Assembly: GCA_900317755.1 (NCBI GenBank)
Contig: ONHZ01000023.1
Coordinates: 1 to 53,144, forward strand
Source: an uncultured Lachnospiraceae bacterium
Lineage (GTDB): Bacteria; Bacillota; Clostridia; Lachnospirales; Lachnospiraceae
Direction of reading: 5' to 3'
Length of the DNA stretch: 53,144 nucleotides
Each line of letters opens with the position of its first letter. Within the stretch, counting starts at the first letter, position 1. Shown here piece after piece: positions 8,617 through 17,078 of the stretch. A model generated the notes under the pieces. It ran no database searches, was not told the DNA's origin, and worked only from the letters and a program-made list of their open reading frames with translations. Both the position numbers and the translations under genes were made by a program.

Positions 8617-11147
8617 GTGCTATTCTTGAAAAAAGAATACGGGTTTTTGGTATCGTGCAGGGCGTCGGTTTCAGGCCGACTGTCGACAGGCTGGCGCATG
8701 AAGCTGGTATTACAGGAACGGTCGCAAATAAGGGAGCCTTTGTCGAAATTTTTGCCGAAGGAACAATAGAAGAAATCGATGTATTTCTTAAGTTTCTAAA
8801 GACCAGGGCACCAGAAAGATCGGATGTGCTGAAAATTGAAGTAGAAGATGTTGCTGAGCCTCATGGATATGATGATTTCAAAATCATTGAGAGTGAAAAA
8901 ATCAAGGCGGATATTTTCATTTCTCCCGACATTGCAATCTGTGATCAATGTAAAGCAGAGCTTTTCGACAAATCAAACAGGCGGTATCTTCATCCATTCA
9001 TAAATTGCAATGAATGCGGTCCGAGATTTTCTATTCTGAAGGCTCTGCCATACGACAGGGAGCGCACATCTATGTCGGTTTTTCCGATGTGTGAGGATTG
9101 CGAAAGTGAGTATTATAGTCCTGCGTCCCGTCGATACGATGCCCAGCCAGTCTGCTGTAATGAGTGCGGACCGGAAGTGTATATGATCGAAACGGATAGC
9201 GCTGCTGAATTTGCACAATTGGATGCTGCCGAGACCATTAGTACTACTGGATTTTCGAAAGCAGCAGGTAATGAAAATAAAAGTGAAAACTGTTCATCAG
9301 ACAATAGAGCAGATTGTTCACCAAATCAGATTGCAGATTGTACACCAGGTGATGATAAAATTGATAAATACGAAATACGTGACGGAGCAGCCATTACATT
9401 AGCACGAAAAATACTCTGTTCCGGCGGCATCGTCGCAATAAAGGGCATCGGAGGGTTTCACCTGGCCTGTGATGCCACAAATGATGAGGCGGTCCGGCGG
9501 CTTCGTGCATTAAAGCATCGCCCAATGAAGCCATTTGCGGTGATGGCAAAAAATGAAGCGGTTGCTGACAGGGAATGCATTATTCATTCAAATCAGCGCC
9601 GTGAGATGAATGGACACCGAAAGCCGATTATTCTGATGGAAAAGAAGGCAGATGGCCAAATTGCAGAAGCTGTTGCCCCGGAAAATCCATATATTGGCCT
9701 TATGCTTCCGTATGCGCCGGTTCAGATGCTGATTTTTGATTATCCGGATGAGTGGCAGGAAAAGATGCCGGATGTGCTTGTGATGACTTCCGGAAACATT
9801 TCCGGTGCACCGATTGCATCAAATGACGATGAGGCAGTGACAGAGCTTTCACATATGTGCGACGCGATCCTTTCAAATAACCGGGATATTCAGATTCGGA
9901 CGGATGATTCAGTTATGGATTATTATGATGATGAACCCTATATGATACGAAGGTCCAGAGGCATTGCTCCGCTTCCTGTTATTCTTGATTCAGAGTTTCG
10001 CGGCAGGGTCCTTGGTATCGGAGGCGAGCTGAAGAATACATTCTGCCTTGGCATTAATCATATGTTTTACCCCTCGGCGTATGTCGGTGACCTGGCAGAC
10101 ATTAGGACAGTTTCGGCACTTAAAAGTGCAATAGCAAAAACCGAAAAGCTTCTTGAAATGAAGCCGGAGATCATAGCCTGTGACCTTCATCCAAAATACA
10201 ATTCAACCAGGTGTGCCGAAGAACTTGCCGATGAAGAAAATATTGAACTGATAAAGGTCCAGCATCATTATGCACATGTGCTTTCGTGCATGGCTGAAAA
10301 TGATTATTTTGGTGATATAATAGGCGTGTCGTTTGATGGGACTGGCTTTGGCACAGATGGTACAATCTGGGGTGGAGAGTTCCTTCTGTCAAATCTTGAC
10401 AGCTTTACGAGAGAGGCATCAATCATGCCATTTTTACAGATTGGCGGAGATGCATCATCAAAGGAAGGCTGGAGAATAGCGGCCAGCATGCTGTTTTCTA
10501 TTTTTGGAAATGACGGAATTGATCTTAGTGAGAAGCTTGGAATTTCTGATGAAAAGGCTCTTAAAGTCCAGAAGACAATGTTCGATAAAAAGATAAACTG
10601 CATTTCATCAACCAGTGCAGGAAGGCTTTTTGATGCAGTTTCGGCTATACTTGGAATCAGGAACAAATCAACATTTGAAGGCGAGGCATCAACTGCATTG
10701 ATGTACAGGGCGATGGTGTATCATACGAAATGTGATGATTTGGCTTATAATGGGCTTGCGTTTAATGATGCTCTTTATGAAACAAATACGAATACAGGGC
10801 GTGAAATGCTAAGGACTGATCTGTTCGTAAAGAGAATAGTAGAGGAAAGGATAAATGGCAGGGACACTTCTGAATTAGCATATTTCTTTCATAAGGTCCT
10901 GTCAGAAATGATCATTCGTGAAGTGCTCCATCTTTCTGGAAGAAGCGGCGTAAAAACGGCAGCGCTTACAGGTGGCGTGTTTCAAAATAAATTATTACTG
11001 TACCTAACAGAAAAGGGGCTGAAAGAAAATGGGTTAAGCGTGCTTCGGCATCATATGATTCCACCAAATGACGGCGGAATTTCGCTTGGACAGGCGCTAA
11101 AGGCGTCTTATGAATTATCGAAAGGAAAGGATAAAAAATGTGCGTAG
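8613..11147 (+). CDS. hypF: Carbamoyltransferase HypF, with an extra insert
   Basis: HypF uses carbamoyl phosphate and ATP to carbamoylate the HypE C-terminal Cys, the source of cyanide ligands. Domains in order: acylphosphatase (about 5-90, VQGVGFRPTV), two zinc fingers (Cys110/113/132/135 and Cys160/163/182/185), a YrdC-like domain (from about 258, GGIVAIKGIGGFHL) and a Kae1-like domain with HHYAHVLSC and DGTGFGTDG. It has 844 residues, against about 750-770 for typical HypF. The excess lies mainly at about 193-257, a Ser/Asn/Asp-rich insert with three 8-residue repeats, each carrying one Cys. The start overlaps the NifK-like gene by ATGA, and the end overlaps hypC by ten bases. Confidence 0.95.
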   Translation: MSAILEKRIRVFGIVQGVGFRPTVDRLAHEAGITGTVANKGAFVEIFAEGTIEEIDVFLKFLKTRAPERSDVLKIEVEDVAEPHGYDDFKIIESEKIKADIFISPDIAICDQCKAELFDKSNRRYLHPFINCNECGPRFSILKALPYDRERTSMSVFPMCEDCESEYYSPASRRYDAQPVCCNECGPEVYMIETDSAAEFAQLDAAETISTTGFSKAAGNENKSENCSSDNRADCSPNQIADCTPGDDKIDKYEIRDGAAITLARKILCSGGIVAIKGIGGFHLACDATNDEAVRRLRALKHRPMKPFAVMAKNEAVADRECIIHSNQRREMNGHRKPIILMEKKADGQIAEAVAPENPYIGLMLPYAPVQMLIFDYPDEWQEKMPDVLVMTSGNISGAPIASNDDEAVTELSHMCDAILSNNRDIQIRTDDSVMDYYDDEPYMIRRSRGIAPLPVILDSEFRGRVLGIGGELKNTFCLGINHMFYPSAYVGDLADIRTVSALKSAIAKTEKLLEMKPEIIACDLHPKYNSTRCAEELADEENIELIKVQHHYAHVLSCMAENDYFGDIIGVSFDGTGFGTDGTIWGGEFLLSNLDSFTREASIMPFLQIGGDASSKEGWRIAASMLFSIFGNDGIDLSEKLGISDEKALKVQKTMFDKKINCISSTSAGRLFDAVSAILGIRNKSTFEGEASTALMYRAMVYHTKCDDLAYNGLAFNDALYETNTNTGREMLRTDLFVKRIVEERINGRDTSELAYFFHKVLSEMIIREVLHLSGRSGVKTAALTGGVFQNKLLLYLTEKGLKENGLSVLRHHMIPPNDGGISLGQALKASYELSKGKDKKCA
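9285..9356 (+). repeat. Three degenerate 24-base tandem repeats inside hypF
   Basis: Units 9285-9308, 9309-9332 and 9333-9356 encode ENCSSDNR, ADCSPNQI and ADCTPGDD. Units two and three share a 15-base core that differs at one base (GCAGATTGT[T/A]CACCA). Cys227, Cys235 and Cys243 are spaced by eight. The repeats lie in the linker between the zinc fingers and the YrdC domain. Confidence 0.7.
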
Positions 11148-11419
11148 GATTATCTGCGAAGGTTGTAAGAGTAAAGGATAAAACTGCAATAGTTGATGCA
11201 GGCGGTGCAAAGAGAGAGGTCTCAGCCGAACTATTAAGGGGACTTGAACCTGGCGATTACGTGATGGTGCATGCGGGCGCAGCAATTGCGAAAATTACTG
11301 ATGATGACGAGGACGAGGCGAACGGGGTTCTCGATTCGATCTTACCAATAGATGACGAAGCAGATTCGAATGAGAAAAATGGTTCGGCAAATATTCCAGA
11401 TACAATCGCATCGCGATGA
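11138..11419 (+). CDS. hypC: Hydrogenase maturation chaperone HypC
   Basis: HypC is the small OB-fold chaperone that, with HypD, holds the Fe(CN)2CO unit. The essential N-terminal Cys2 is present (MCVGLSAKVV), but the usual Pro of MCLAIP-type starts is replaced by Ser. The core ends near residue 65 (PGDYVMVHAGAAIAKI). An acidic, low-complexity tail of about 25 residues (DDEADSNEKN) takes the protein to 93 residues, against about 75-80 normally. It overlaps hypF by ten bases, so translation is probably coupled. Whether it serves a [NiFe] hydrogenase or the local system cannot be told from sequence. Confidence 0.9.
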   Translation: MCVGLSAKVVRVKDKTAIVDAGGAKREVSAELLRGLEPGDYVMVHAGAAIAKITDDDEDEANGVLDSILPIDDEADSNEKNGSANIPDTIASR

Positions 11420-11467
11420 ATGGGAGAAAACTTGATAGACGATTTGCATTCGTAGAGGAGTAATACT

Positions 11468-12514
11468 TTGAATAATGCAATAGTAAGGGCAAGAAAAATA
11501 ATTGACAATTATAATGGGCCGCACATGCGCATCATGGAAGTCTGCGGAACCCATACGCATGAGATTTTCAGGCAGGGAATCCGAAAGATTCTTCCTGAGA
11601 GCATAGAAATGATTTCTGGTCCTGGCTGTCCGGTCTGCGTGACACCGGTAGGATTTATTGATGAAGCAATCATGCTTGCCCTTGAAAAGAACTGCACAAT
11701 CTGCACTTTCGGCGATCTGGTCCGCGTGCCGGGAACAGAGGACTCGCTTCAGACAGCGCGCGGCAAGGGTGCCAATGTGAAGGTCGTTTATTCACCGACA
11801 GATGCAGAAGAATTTGCCATGCAAAATCCAGACAAACAGGTCGTATTTCTTTCAGTTGGGTTTGAAACGACTACTCCGTCAAACTGCATTGCTGTTAAAA
11901 ATGCGATTCGTGATGGAATTACAAATTTTTCGCTTCTTACAGCAAATAAAACTATGCCAGGCGCATACGAAGCCATGAAGGATTCGACAGACCTGTTTCT
12001 GTATCCAGGTCATGTACATGCGATTATCGGAACAAAAATCTGTGAAGATTTGGTAAAGGAAGGCGTGAGCGGCGTCTGCGCCGGCTTTACTGGAAGCGAG
12101 CTTTTGACGGCAATTGCGGTTGCCTGTGTGAAATATCAAGAAGGCAGACCTTTCTTTGTAAATTGCTATCCGAGAGTAGTTACTGAAGAAGGAAGCGATG
12201 ACGCAAAGGCTATTGTCAGTGAAATGATGGAACCCTGCGACGCTGAATGGCGCGGCATGGGTGAAATTAAAAATTCCGGAATGAAGCTTCGTGATGCGTA
12301 CAGCGATTTTGATGCGAGAAAGAAATATGCGCTTCCGCATATTGATGGAAAGGCGAATCCAGCCTGCCATTGCGGAGAGGTTCTGAAGGGTGAAATAAAA
12401 CCGCCTGAATGCCCGCTTTTTGGAAAGGTCTGTACACCGGAGCACCCGGTAGGGGCATGCATGGTTTCTTCTGAAGGCGCATGCAGCGCATTCTACTTAT
12501 ATGGGCAGGGATAA
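11468..12514 (+). CDS. hypD: Hydrogenase maturation protein HypD
   Basis: HypD is the [4Fe-4S] scaffold on which, with HypC, iron receives its CN and CO ligands. Of its 348 residues, the key motifs are Cys26 (EVCGTHTHE), Cys54/Cys57 (GPGCPVC) and a C-terminal cluster-binding set in CHCGEV, PPECPLFGKVC and GACMVSSEGAC. All conserved motifs appear intact, so the protein should be active. The start is TTG at 11468 with AGGAG (11456-11460) seven bases upstream. It lies 48 bases after hypC in the same operon. Confidence 0.95.
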   Translation: MNNAIVRARKIIDNYNGPHMRIMEVCGTHTHEIFRQGIRKILPESIEMISGPGCPVCVTPVGFIDEAIMLALEKNCTICTFGDLVRVPGTEDSLQTARGKGANVKVVYSPTDAEEFAMQNPDKQVVFLSVGFETTTPSNCIAVKNAIRDGITNFSLLTANKTMPGAYEAMKDSTDLFLYPGHVHAIIGTKICEDLVKEGVSGVCAGFTGSELLTAIAVACVKYQEGRPFFVNCYPRVVTEEGSDDAKAIVSEMMEPCDAEWRGMGEIKNSGMKLRDAYSDFDARKKYALPHIDGKANPACHCGEVLKGEIKPPECPLFGKVCTPEHPVGACMVSSEGACSAFYLYGQG

Positions 12515-12580
12515 TAATTAATTTCTGCGAAAGCATTGGCATTATAGAGAAGATTTGCAGAATATATCTAGGAGACAAAA

Positions 12581-13585
12581 TTGACAGATACAATCACAAT
12601 GGCTCACGGCGCTGGCGGAAAGCAGACATCTGAGCTGATTCAAACGGTTTTTAAGAAGCATTTTAATAATGAATATTTTACGGCTGACGATGCATCCGTT
12701 CTTCCTGCACCTAAGGGGAAGATGGCAATGACGACGGACAGCTTTATCGTAAGCCCTCAGTTTTTCCCAGGCGGAAATATAGGAAAGCTTGCAATCTGCG
12801 GTACGGTAAATGACCTAAGCTGCATGGGAGCAAGGCCCCTGTATATGACATGCGCCTTTGTCATAGAGGAAGGCTTCAAGGTTTCCGATCTTGAAAAAAT
12901 AGCCGATTCCATGGAGAAAACGGCTTCAGAGGTTGGTGTCAGGCTTGTTGCAGGCGATACGAAGGTTGCCGGGAAAGGCCAGTGTGGCGGTGTTTTTATT
13001 AATACAACAGGTGTAGGAGAAATTCTTCCCAAGGCAAATACGTCTGGTGCTTATGCAAAGCCGGGCGATGCTGTCATTGTGACAGGTGATATCGGCCGTC
13101 ATGGTACATGCATCCTGCTTTCGAGAGATGATTATGGAATTGATGCCGAAGTGACGACTGACTGCGCACCGCTCTGGAAACCGGTCGAGGCTGCGATAAA
13201 AGCAGTACCGGAAATTCATGTTATCCGTGATGCGACAAGAGGCGGCGTAGGAACGGTGCTATATGAGATTGCATCAGAGTCGGGCGTTGGAATTCATCTT
13301 GATTCATCAAAAGTACCGGTTGCGGATTCGGTCCGCGGTGTTACTGGAATGCTTGGACTTGAGCCTTTGTACTTAGCATGCGAAGGCAGGCTTGTCATGT
13401 TCTGTCCTTCGGAAAAGGCGGGCGAACTTATTTCTGTACTTCAGGGCTTTGAAGATACAAAAGGCGCTGCTGTAATAGGCAGTGTGACCTCTGATATGAA
13501 GGGGCGTGTCGTCATGTCAACAGAAATCGGTGCAGAGACGCTGTTGCCGGAACCGGGAAATGAGCTGTTGCCGAGGATTTGTTAG
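12581..13585 (+). CDS. hypE: Carbamoyl-dehydratase HypE
   Basis: HypE is a PurM-like ATP-dependent enzyme that dehydrates the carbamoyl group on its C-terminal Cys to thiocyanate and passes cyanide to HypC-HypD. The 334-residue protein begins with MAHGAGGK and ends in PRIC, the hallmark flexible tail with the catalytic Cys334. The ATP-binding motif region TTDSFIVSP and the later DATRGGVGTVL are conserved. The start is TTG at 12581 with TAGGAG upstream. It completes a HypFCDE set. HypA and HypB, the nickel-insertion proteins, are not in the window. Confidence 0.95.
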   Translation: MTDTITMAHGAGGKQTSELIQTVFKKHFNNEYFTADDASVLPAPKGKMAMTTDSFIVSPQFFPGGNIGKLAICGTVNDLSCMGARPLYMTCAFVIEEGFKVSDLEKIADSMEKTASEVGVRLVAGDTKVAGKGQCGGVFINTTGVGEILPKANTSGAYAKPGDAVIVTGDIGRHGTCILLSRDDYGIDAEVTTDCAPLWKPVEAAIKAVPEIHVIRDATRGGVGTVLYEIASESGVGIHLDSSKVPVADSVRGVTGMLGLEPLYLACEGRLVMFCPSEKAGELISVLQGFEDTKGAAVIGSVTSDMKGRVVMSTEIGAETLLPEPGNELLPRIC

Positions 13586-13597
13586 AAAGGAATTATC

Positions 13598-13843
13598 ATG
13601 GAAGACAGAGTCGCAGTATTAGCAATTATCGTTGAAAATGAAGCAAATGTAGAAACTGTAAACGAATTGCTTCATGAAGCAAGGAAATATATCATCGGCA
13701 GGATGGGCATTCCTTACAGAAAGAAAAATATTAATGTCATAAGCCTTGCAGTCGATGCGCCGCAGACCTTTATCAGCGAACTTTCCGGGAAGCTTGGACA
13801 GATTGAAGGCGTCAGTGTAAAGACAGCTTATTCTAATGTGTGA
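13598..13843 (+). CDS. TM1266-like ACT-fold protein of the iron-only hydrogenase system
   Basis: This 81-residue protein matches the TM1266 family, small ferredoxin-fold (ACT-like) proteins annotated as putative regulators of the iron-only hydrogenase system. The beta-alpha-beta pattern is visible: RVAVLAIIVEN, a helix with ETVNELLHEARKYI, then NVISLAVDAP and a second helix before VKTAYSNV. IIGRMGIPYRKK is the typical family stretch. Its molecular role is not established. It starts 12 bases after hypE with AAAGGA upstream. Its usual neighbours are hydE, hydF and hydG, so it links the hyp half of this operon to the hyd half. Confidence 0.85.
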   Translation: MEDRVAVLAIIVENEANVETVNELLHEARKYIIGRMGIPYRKKNINVISLAVDAPQTFISELSGKLGQIEGVSVKTAYSNV

Positions 13844-13899
13844 TTTTAGCTGTGCTTTAAAATAAGTAATTTTTGCATGGATTTTTCTATTGATCAGAT

Positions 13900-15474
13900 A
13901 TGCTGAAACGATTTGATGCAGGAAAATATTCATATCATGAACCGTCGAAAAACTGGATGAAAATCGGCGACACCGAGTTCGGCCAGATTTTTCCGTGGCG
14001 GCTCGAATACAATTGTCCGGTGCATGAGAACTGGAATATTGTGCATACGGGCATGCTGATTCCGGAATCGCACCAGATTTATGTATGCTCGGACAATTGT
14101 CTTCGCGGGGTGATTCTGACTGCTGATGAAATGGATGCAGCAGACAGGATTTCTTCTGTGATGCCCACAGAAAACGAGGTCGTGACCGGAAAGCTTGAAG
14201 AAGTGACGATTGATGGTGTCACAGATGTCATTGAAAGGCTCCCGAAAAGACCGAAAGCTGTTGAATTATTCTTAGTCTGCATGCATCATCTGATTGGCGT
14301 CGATGAAAGATATATTTATGATTCTCTAAAGAAGCGTTTCCCAGACATTGCTTTCATACCGTGCTATATGGATCCAATCATGCAGAAGGTCTCGCTCACG
14401 CCCGAGCAGAAGCAGAGGAAATCCATGATGCTGCAGCTGAAATCGTATGTCTCTTCGATAGCAGGAAATGTGGATGAATCTGGAAATTCAGAATCATCTG
14501 TCAATATGAAGGCGGCTATCCTTGGTGATAATCTGCGCCTGCCGGAATCCTCAGATATTTCAAGAATGCTAGCCTATGCTGGATACAAAATCGAGCAGGT
14601 GCAGGATAAAAAGACCTTTGAAGAATATCAGAGTATGGGCGAAAGTTCTCTTTTTATTACAAGGTCTGCACTTTCTGTTTATGGGCTCAAGGCACTTGCT
14701 GAGCGGGATGGCAAGCCTTACCTTTATATGCCTCCTGTTGCAGTTGACAGTGAAATCGAAGATGAATTGAAGGGGCTTGTTGAAGCTGTTAAGAACATAG
14801 CATTTCCAGATGAAAGCTATGTTAATAATGATAATGATCATGCCGCTGGAAACAATAATACCATTGCAAATGATACAAAAAACAATGGCAGTAATTTTGA
14901 TTTTCAGCAATTTATCGATAAAGAAAAATTATTAACCAAGTCAGCCTTTTCAAAGGCAATATTAGTGATAGGCGATACGGAAATTACCCTTGATTATTTA
15001 TGCTTTCCAAGACCGCTGAGCTTTGCAAGAAGATTACTTTCAGAAGGCTTTCATGTCACAACAGTATTTCTTGATGGCGTTAGTCTAGAAGAAAAAGAAG
15101 ATTTTGAATTTTTGAAGGAAAATTATCCTGATCTTATTCTGCATTCGACAAATCAGGTGTTGGACAGGCATCTGCCTGCTACTGCAAAATGTGAAAATTC
15201 AGAATATGAAGGAGATTTAAAAAAGAATAGTACAAGCGATTCAGACAGCAATCTTCAAAATCCAGAAGAAAGAAAGGTTCTCGCTCTTGGCCCGAAGGCG
15301 GCATTTTCCTCGCAGACGGATTACTTTGTGAACTGGATTGAGAATGATGGAAATTTTGGATTTGATGGTCTTCGGAAGCTTTGTGATGAGATGATTAAGT
15401 CTTTTGAAACTCCAAAGAACAGGCGGGATCTTGTCCAGCGCAAGGGTTTGCACAATCCATCGATTTTATATTAA
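13900..15474 (+). CDS. Nitrogenase component 1-like protein, NifD/NifE-type (second pair)
   Basis: A 524-residue protein of the component-1 family, longer than the first NifD-like protein. Candidate cluster cysteines are Cys39 (EYNCPVHEN), Cys63 and Cys67 (YVCSDNC), and Cys127 in VCMHHLIGVDE, the counterpart of the CITCVDALLGTD segment of the first copy. The C-terminal half shows the GDTEITLDYL and GNFGFDGLRKL elements of the family. Two hydrophilic insertions stand out: an Asn/Asp-rich one at about 308-334 and a Ser/Asn/Glu-rich one at about 428-452. Pairing with the gene at 15675 resembles NifEN, the scaffold pair of nitrogenase cofactor assembly, but no NifB is nearby. The function is unknown. 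Confidence 0.75.
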   Translation: MLKRFDAGKYSYHEPSKNWMKIGDTEFGQIFPWRLEYNCPVHENWNIVHTGMLIPESHQIYVCSDNCLRGVILTADEMDAADRISSVMPTENEVVTGKLEEVTIDGVTDVIERLPKRPKAVELFLVCMHHLIGVDERYIYDSLKKRFPDIAFIPCYMDPIMQKVSLTPEQKQRKSMMLQLKSYVSSIAGNVDESGNSESSVNMKAAILGDNLRLPESSDISRMLAYAGYKIEQVQDKKTFEEYQSMGESSLFITRSALSVYGLKALAERDGKPYLYMPPVAVDSEIEDELKGLVEAVKNIAFPDESYVNNDNDHAAGNNNTIANDTKNNGSNFDFQQFIDKEKLLTKSAFSKAILVIGDTEITLDYLCFPRPLSFARRLLSEGFHVTTVFLDGVSLEEKEDFEFLKENYPDLILHSTNQVLDRHLPATAKCENSEYEGDLKKNSTSDSDSNLQNPEERKVLALGPKAAFSSQTDYFVNWIENDGNFGFDGLRKLCDEMIKSFETPKNRRDLVQRKGLHNPSILY

Positions 15475-15483
15475 TAAATATGA

Positions 15484-15678
15484 TTGAAGAATGTTATTGA
15501 AAAAGATATAGAAAGGCTTCTTGCAGCAGAACACAAGCCTATTGAAGCTGGATATGAAGATTATGATTATGCCTGGGAGGTCCTGTGTGAGGATATAAAT
15601 GTTGCGTTCAGGAATGAGATCATTTCTGAAGAATTAGCATGGGAGTTAAGGGAAGAATATCTTGGAATAAAAAGATGA
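15484..15678 (+). CDS. Small acidic helical protein between the NifE- and NifN-like genes
   Basis: The 64-residue product is rich in Glu, Tyr and aliphatic residues (EAGYEDYDYAWEVL, SEELAWELREEY) and should be mostly alpha-helical and cytosolic. I do not recognise a family. The start would be TTG at 15484 and no good ribosome binding site is visible, so the start is uncertain. The stop overlaps the next gene as ATGA (15675-15678), a strong sign of a translated, coupled gene. Its position inside the second component-1-like pair suggests a subunit, assembly factor or adaptor of that complex. Confidence 0.6.
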   Translation: MKNVIEKDIERLLAAEHKPIEAGYEDYDYAWEVLCEDINVAFRNEIISEELAWELREEYLGIKR

Positions 15679-17078
15679 GAGAAAGCTATACGATTTTGCC
15701 GGTTCCGGCGGGTGACGTATCAGGAATTGCTTCCGCACTTTATGAACTAGGTGGAATGGTCGTGATTCACGATCCGTCGGGTTGCAATTCTACATACAAT
15801 ACGCATGATGAATTAAGATGGTACGATAAGGAAAGTGACATCTTTATTTCTGGGCTCAACATGCGGGATGCAGTCCTTGGAAATGACAGGAAATTTATTT
15901 CTGATATTGTGGAGGCTGCAGAGACGCTTTCGAAAGAGCGGGCTGTTGAAGAAACTGCCAGCAAGACAGATGCAGGTTCTCAGGCAAAAAGGAGTGATTC
16001 TGGAAGACCAAATTTCATCGCAATCTGCAATTCGCCAGTTCCCTATCTCAATGGTACGGATTTCACTGGCATTTGCAAAATAGTTGAGAAGGAGACAGGC
16101 ATCCCAACCTTCTATGTGAAGTCGAATGGGATGCATGACTACATCACCGGCGTGCAGGAAGCATATGTGGCGTTGGCGCAGAAGATGCTGGGTGAAATGT
16201 TGAAGGCAATTGGCCCGGTAGATGGAAATCCTAAACTGCCGCCTTATGTTACTGATGAGGAAAATGAATCTACAAATAAATGCGAAGATCCTATACGAAT
16301 TAACATTCTCGGTGCAACACCGCTTGATTACGGGCATAAAGATTCGATTTCAAGTTTGAAAAAATTGCTTAATGCAGACGGCTTTGAAGTCAATTCCGTC
16401 TGGTCACTTGACACAGATTTTGAAGAAATAATCAGAACACCTAATGCGGATGTCAATCTTGTGATTTCTTCGGCAGGGATTCCACTGGCCGAGTTTCTGA
16501 AAGAGAAATTATTAACACCTTATATTATTGGGGCACCGGTGACAGCACGGCTTAATGAAATTTTATGCGAGAACATTCGTAATGCTGTACCTTCAGAATC
16601 AGATGGCATAGAAGCGTCTCATGAAGACTTGAAAACTGAGGAGTCGTATAACAAATTCCCATTTTCAGAAATAAAAAGTGCTTCAAAAGAAAAGATTTCA
16701 ATTATAATGGGCGAAAGCGTTTTGTCAGCCTCTATCGCAGCAGGGATTCGGGCTGGGCAGTTAGAAGAAAATACTTCAGATGCAGCAGGCACGAATGCAC
16801 ATGATGCAATCGTGTTCTGTCCGTATCCATACAAAAGCCCTGCGATGCGGGATGAAGATATTTACTTTGATGGAGAAGAAGAATTGATTTCGGCACTTGA
16901 TAAAGTAATTAGTGAAAATCCGGAATCTGAAATAGAAGTTATTGCAGATCCATTGTACAGGCCGGTGATACCATCAAATGTGAAGTTTATGGAACTGCCG
17001 ACACTGGCTATTTCCGGGAGAATGTACAGGTCGAAATTTGCAGACTATTTTGCAGAAAGGGGACACGTATGGGAATGA
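15675..17078 (+). CDS. Nitrogenase component 1-like protein, NifK/NifN-type (second pair)
   Basis: A 467-residue component-1 family protein. It shares with the first NifK-like protein the N-terminal layout (PVPAGDVSGIASALYELGG), Cys37 (DPSGCNST) followed by DELRWYD, and a segment ICNSPVPYLNGTDF in which Cys118 is present where the first copy lacks one. Hydrophilic insertions occur at about 88-110 and 315-330. An in-frame ATG at 15639 would add 12 residues inside the preceding gene. The ATG at 15675, with its ATGA overlap and the conserved start of the fold, is preferred. It overlaps hydF by ten bases. It is probably the partner of the 524-residue protein. Confidence 0.76.
   Translation: MRESYTILPVPAGDVSGIASALYELGGMVVIHDPSGCNSTYNTHDELRWYDKESDIFISGLNMRDAVLGNDRKFISDIVEAAETLSKERAVEETASKTDAGSQAKRSDSGRPNFIAICNSPVPYLNGTDFTGICKIVEKETGIPTFYVKSNGMHDYITGVQEAYVALAQKMLGEMLKAIGPVDGNPKLPPYVTDEENESTNKCEDPIRINILGATPLDYGHKDSISSLKKLLNADGFEVNSVWSLDTDFEEIIRTPNADVNLVISSAGIPLAEFLKEKLLTPYIIGAPVTARLNEILCENIRNAVPSESDGIEASHEDLKTEESYNKFPFSEIKSASKEKISIIMGESVLSASIAAGIRAGQLEENTSDAAGTNAHDAIVFCPYPYKSPAMRDEDIYFDGEEELISALDKVISENPESEIEVIADPLYRPVIPSNVKFMELPTLAISGRMYRSKFADYFAERGHVWE

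Noticed and set aside
8613-11147. HypF as a separate YrdC/TsaC protein with a frameshift
   Set aside because: All four domains are in one uninterrupted frame; the extra length is explained by the repeat-bearing insert.
11879-12445. 188-residue frame antisense to hypD
   Set aside because: It lies fully inside a strongly conserved hypD and its product looks like no known family; a shadow frame.
15639-15674. Upstream ATG start for the second NifK/N-like gene
   Set aside because: It lies inside the 64-residue gene, adds residues before the conserved fold, and the ATGA overlap at 15675 is a better junction.
5120-17078. True nitrogenase, protochlorophyllide reductase or F430 (Cfb) system
   Set aside because: No nifB, nifV, nifU or bch/cfb genes are present, FeMo-cofactor ligands are not visible, and the neighbours are hydrogenase maturation genes.
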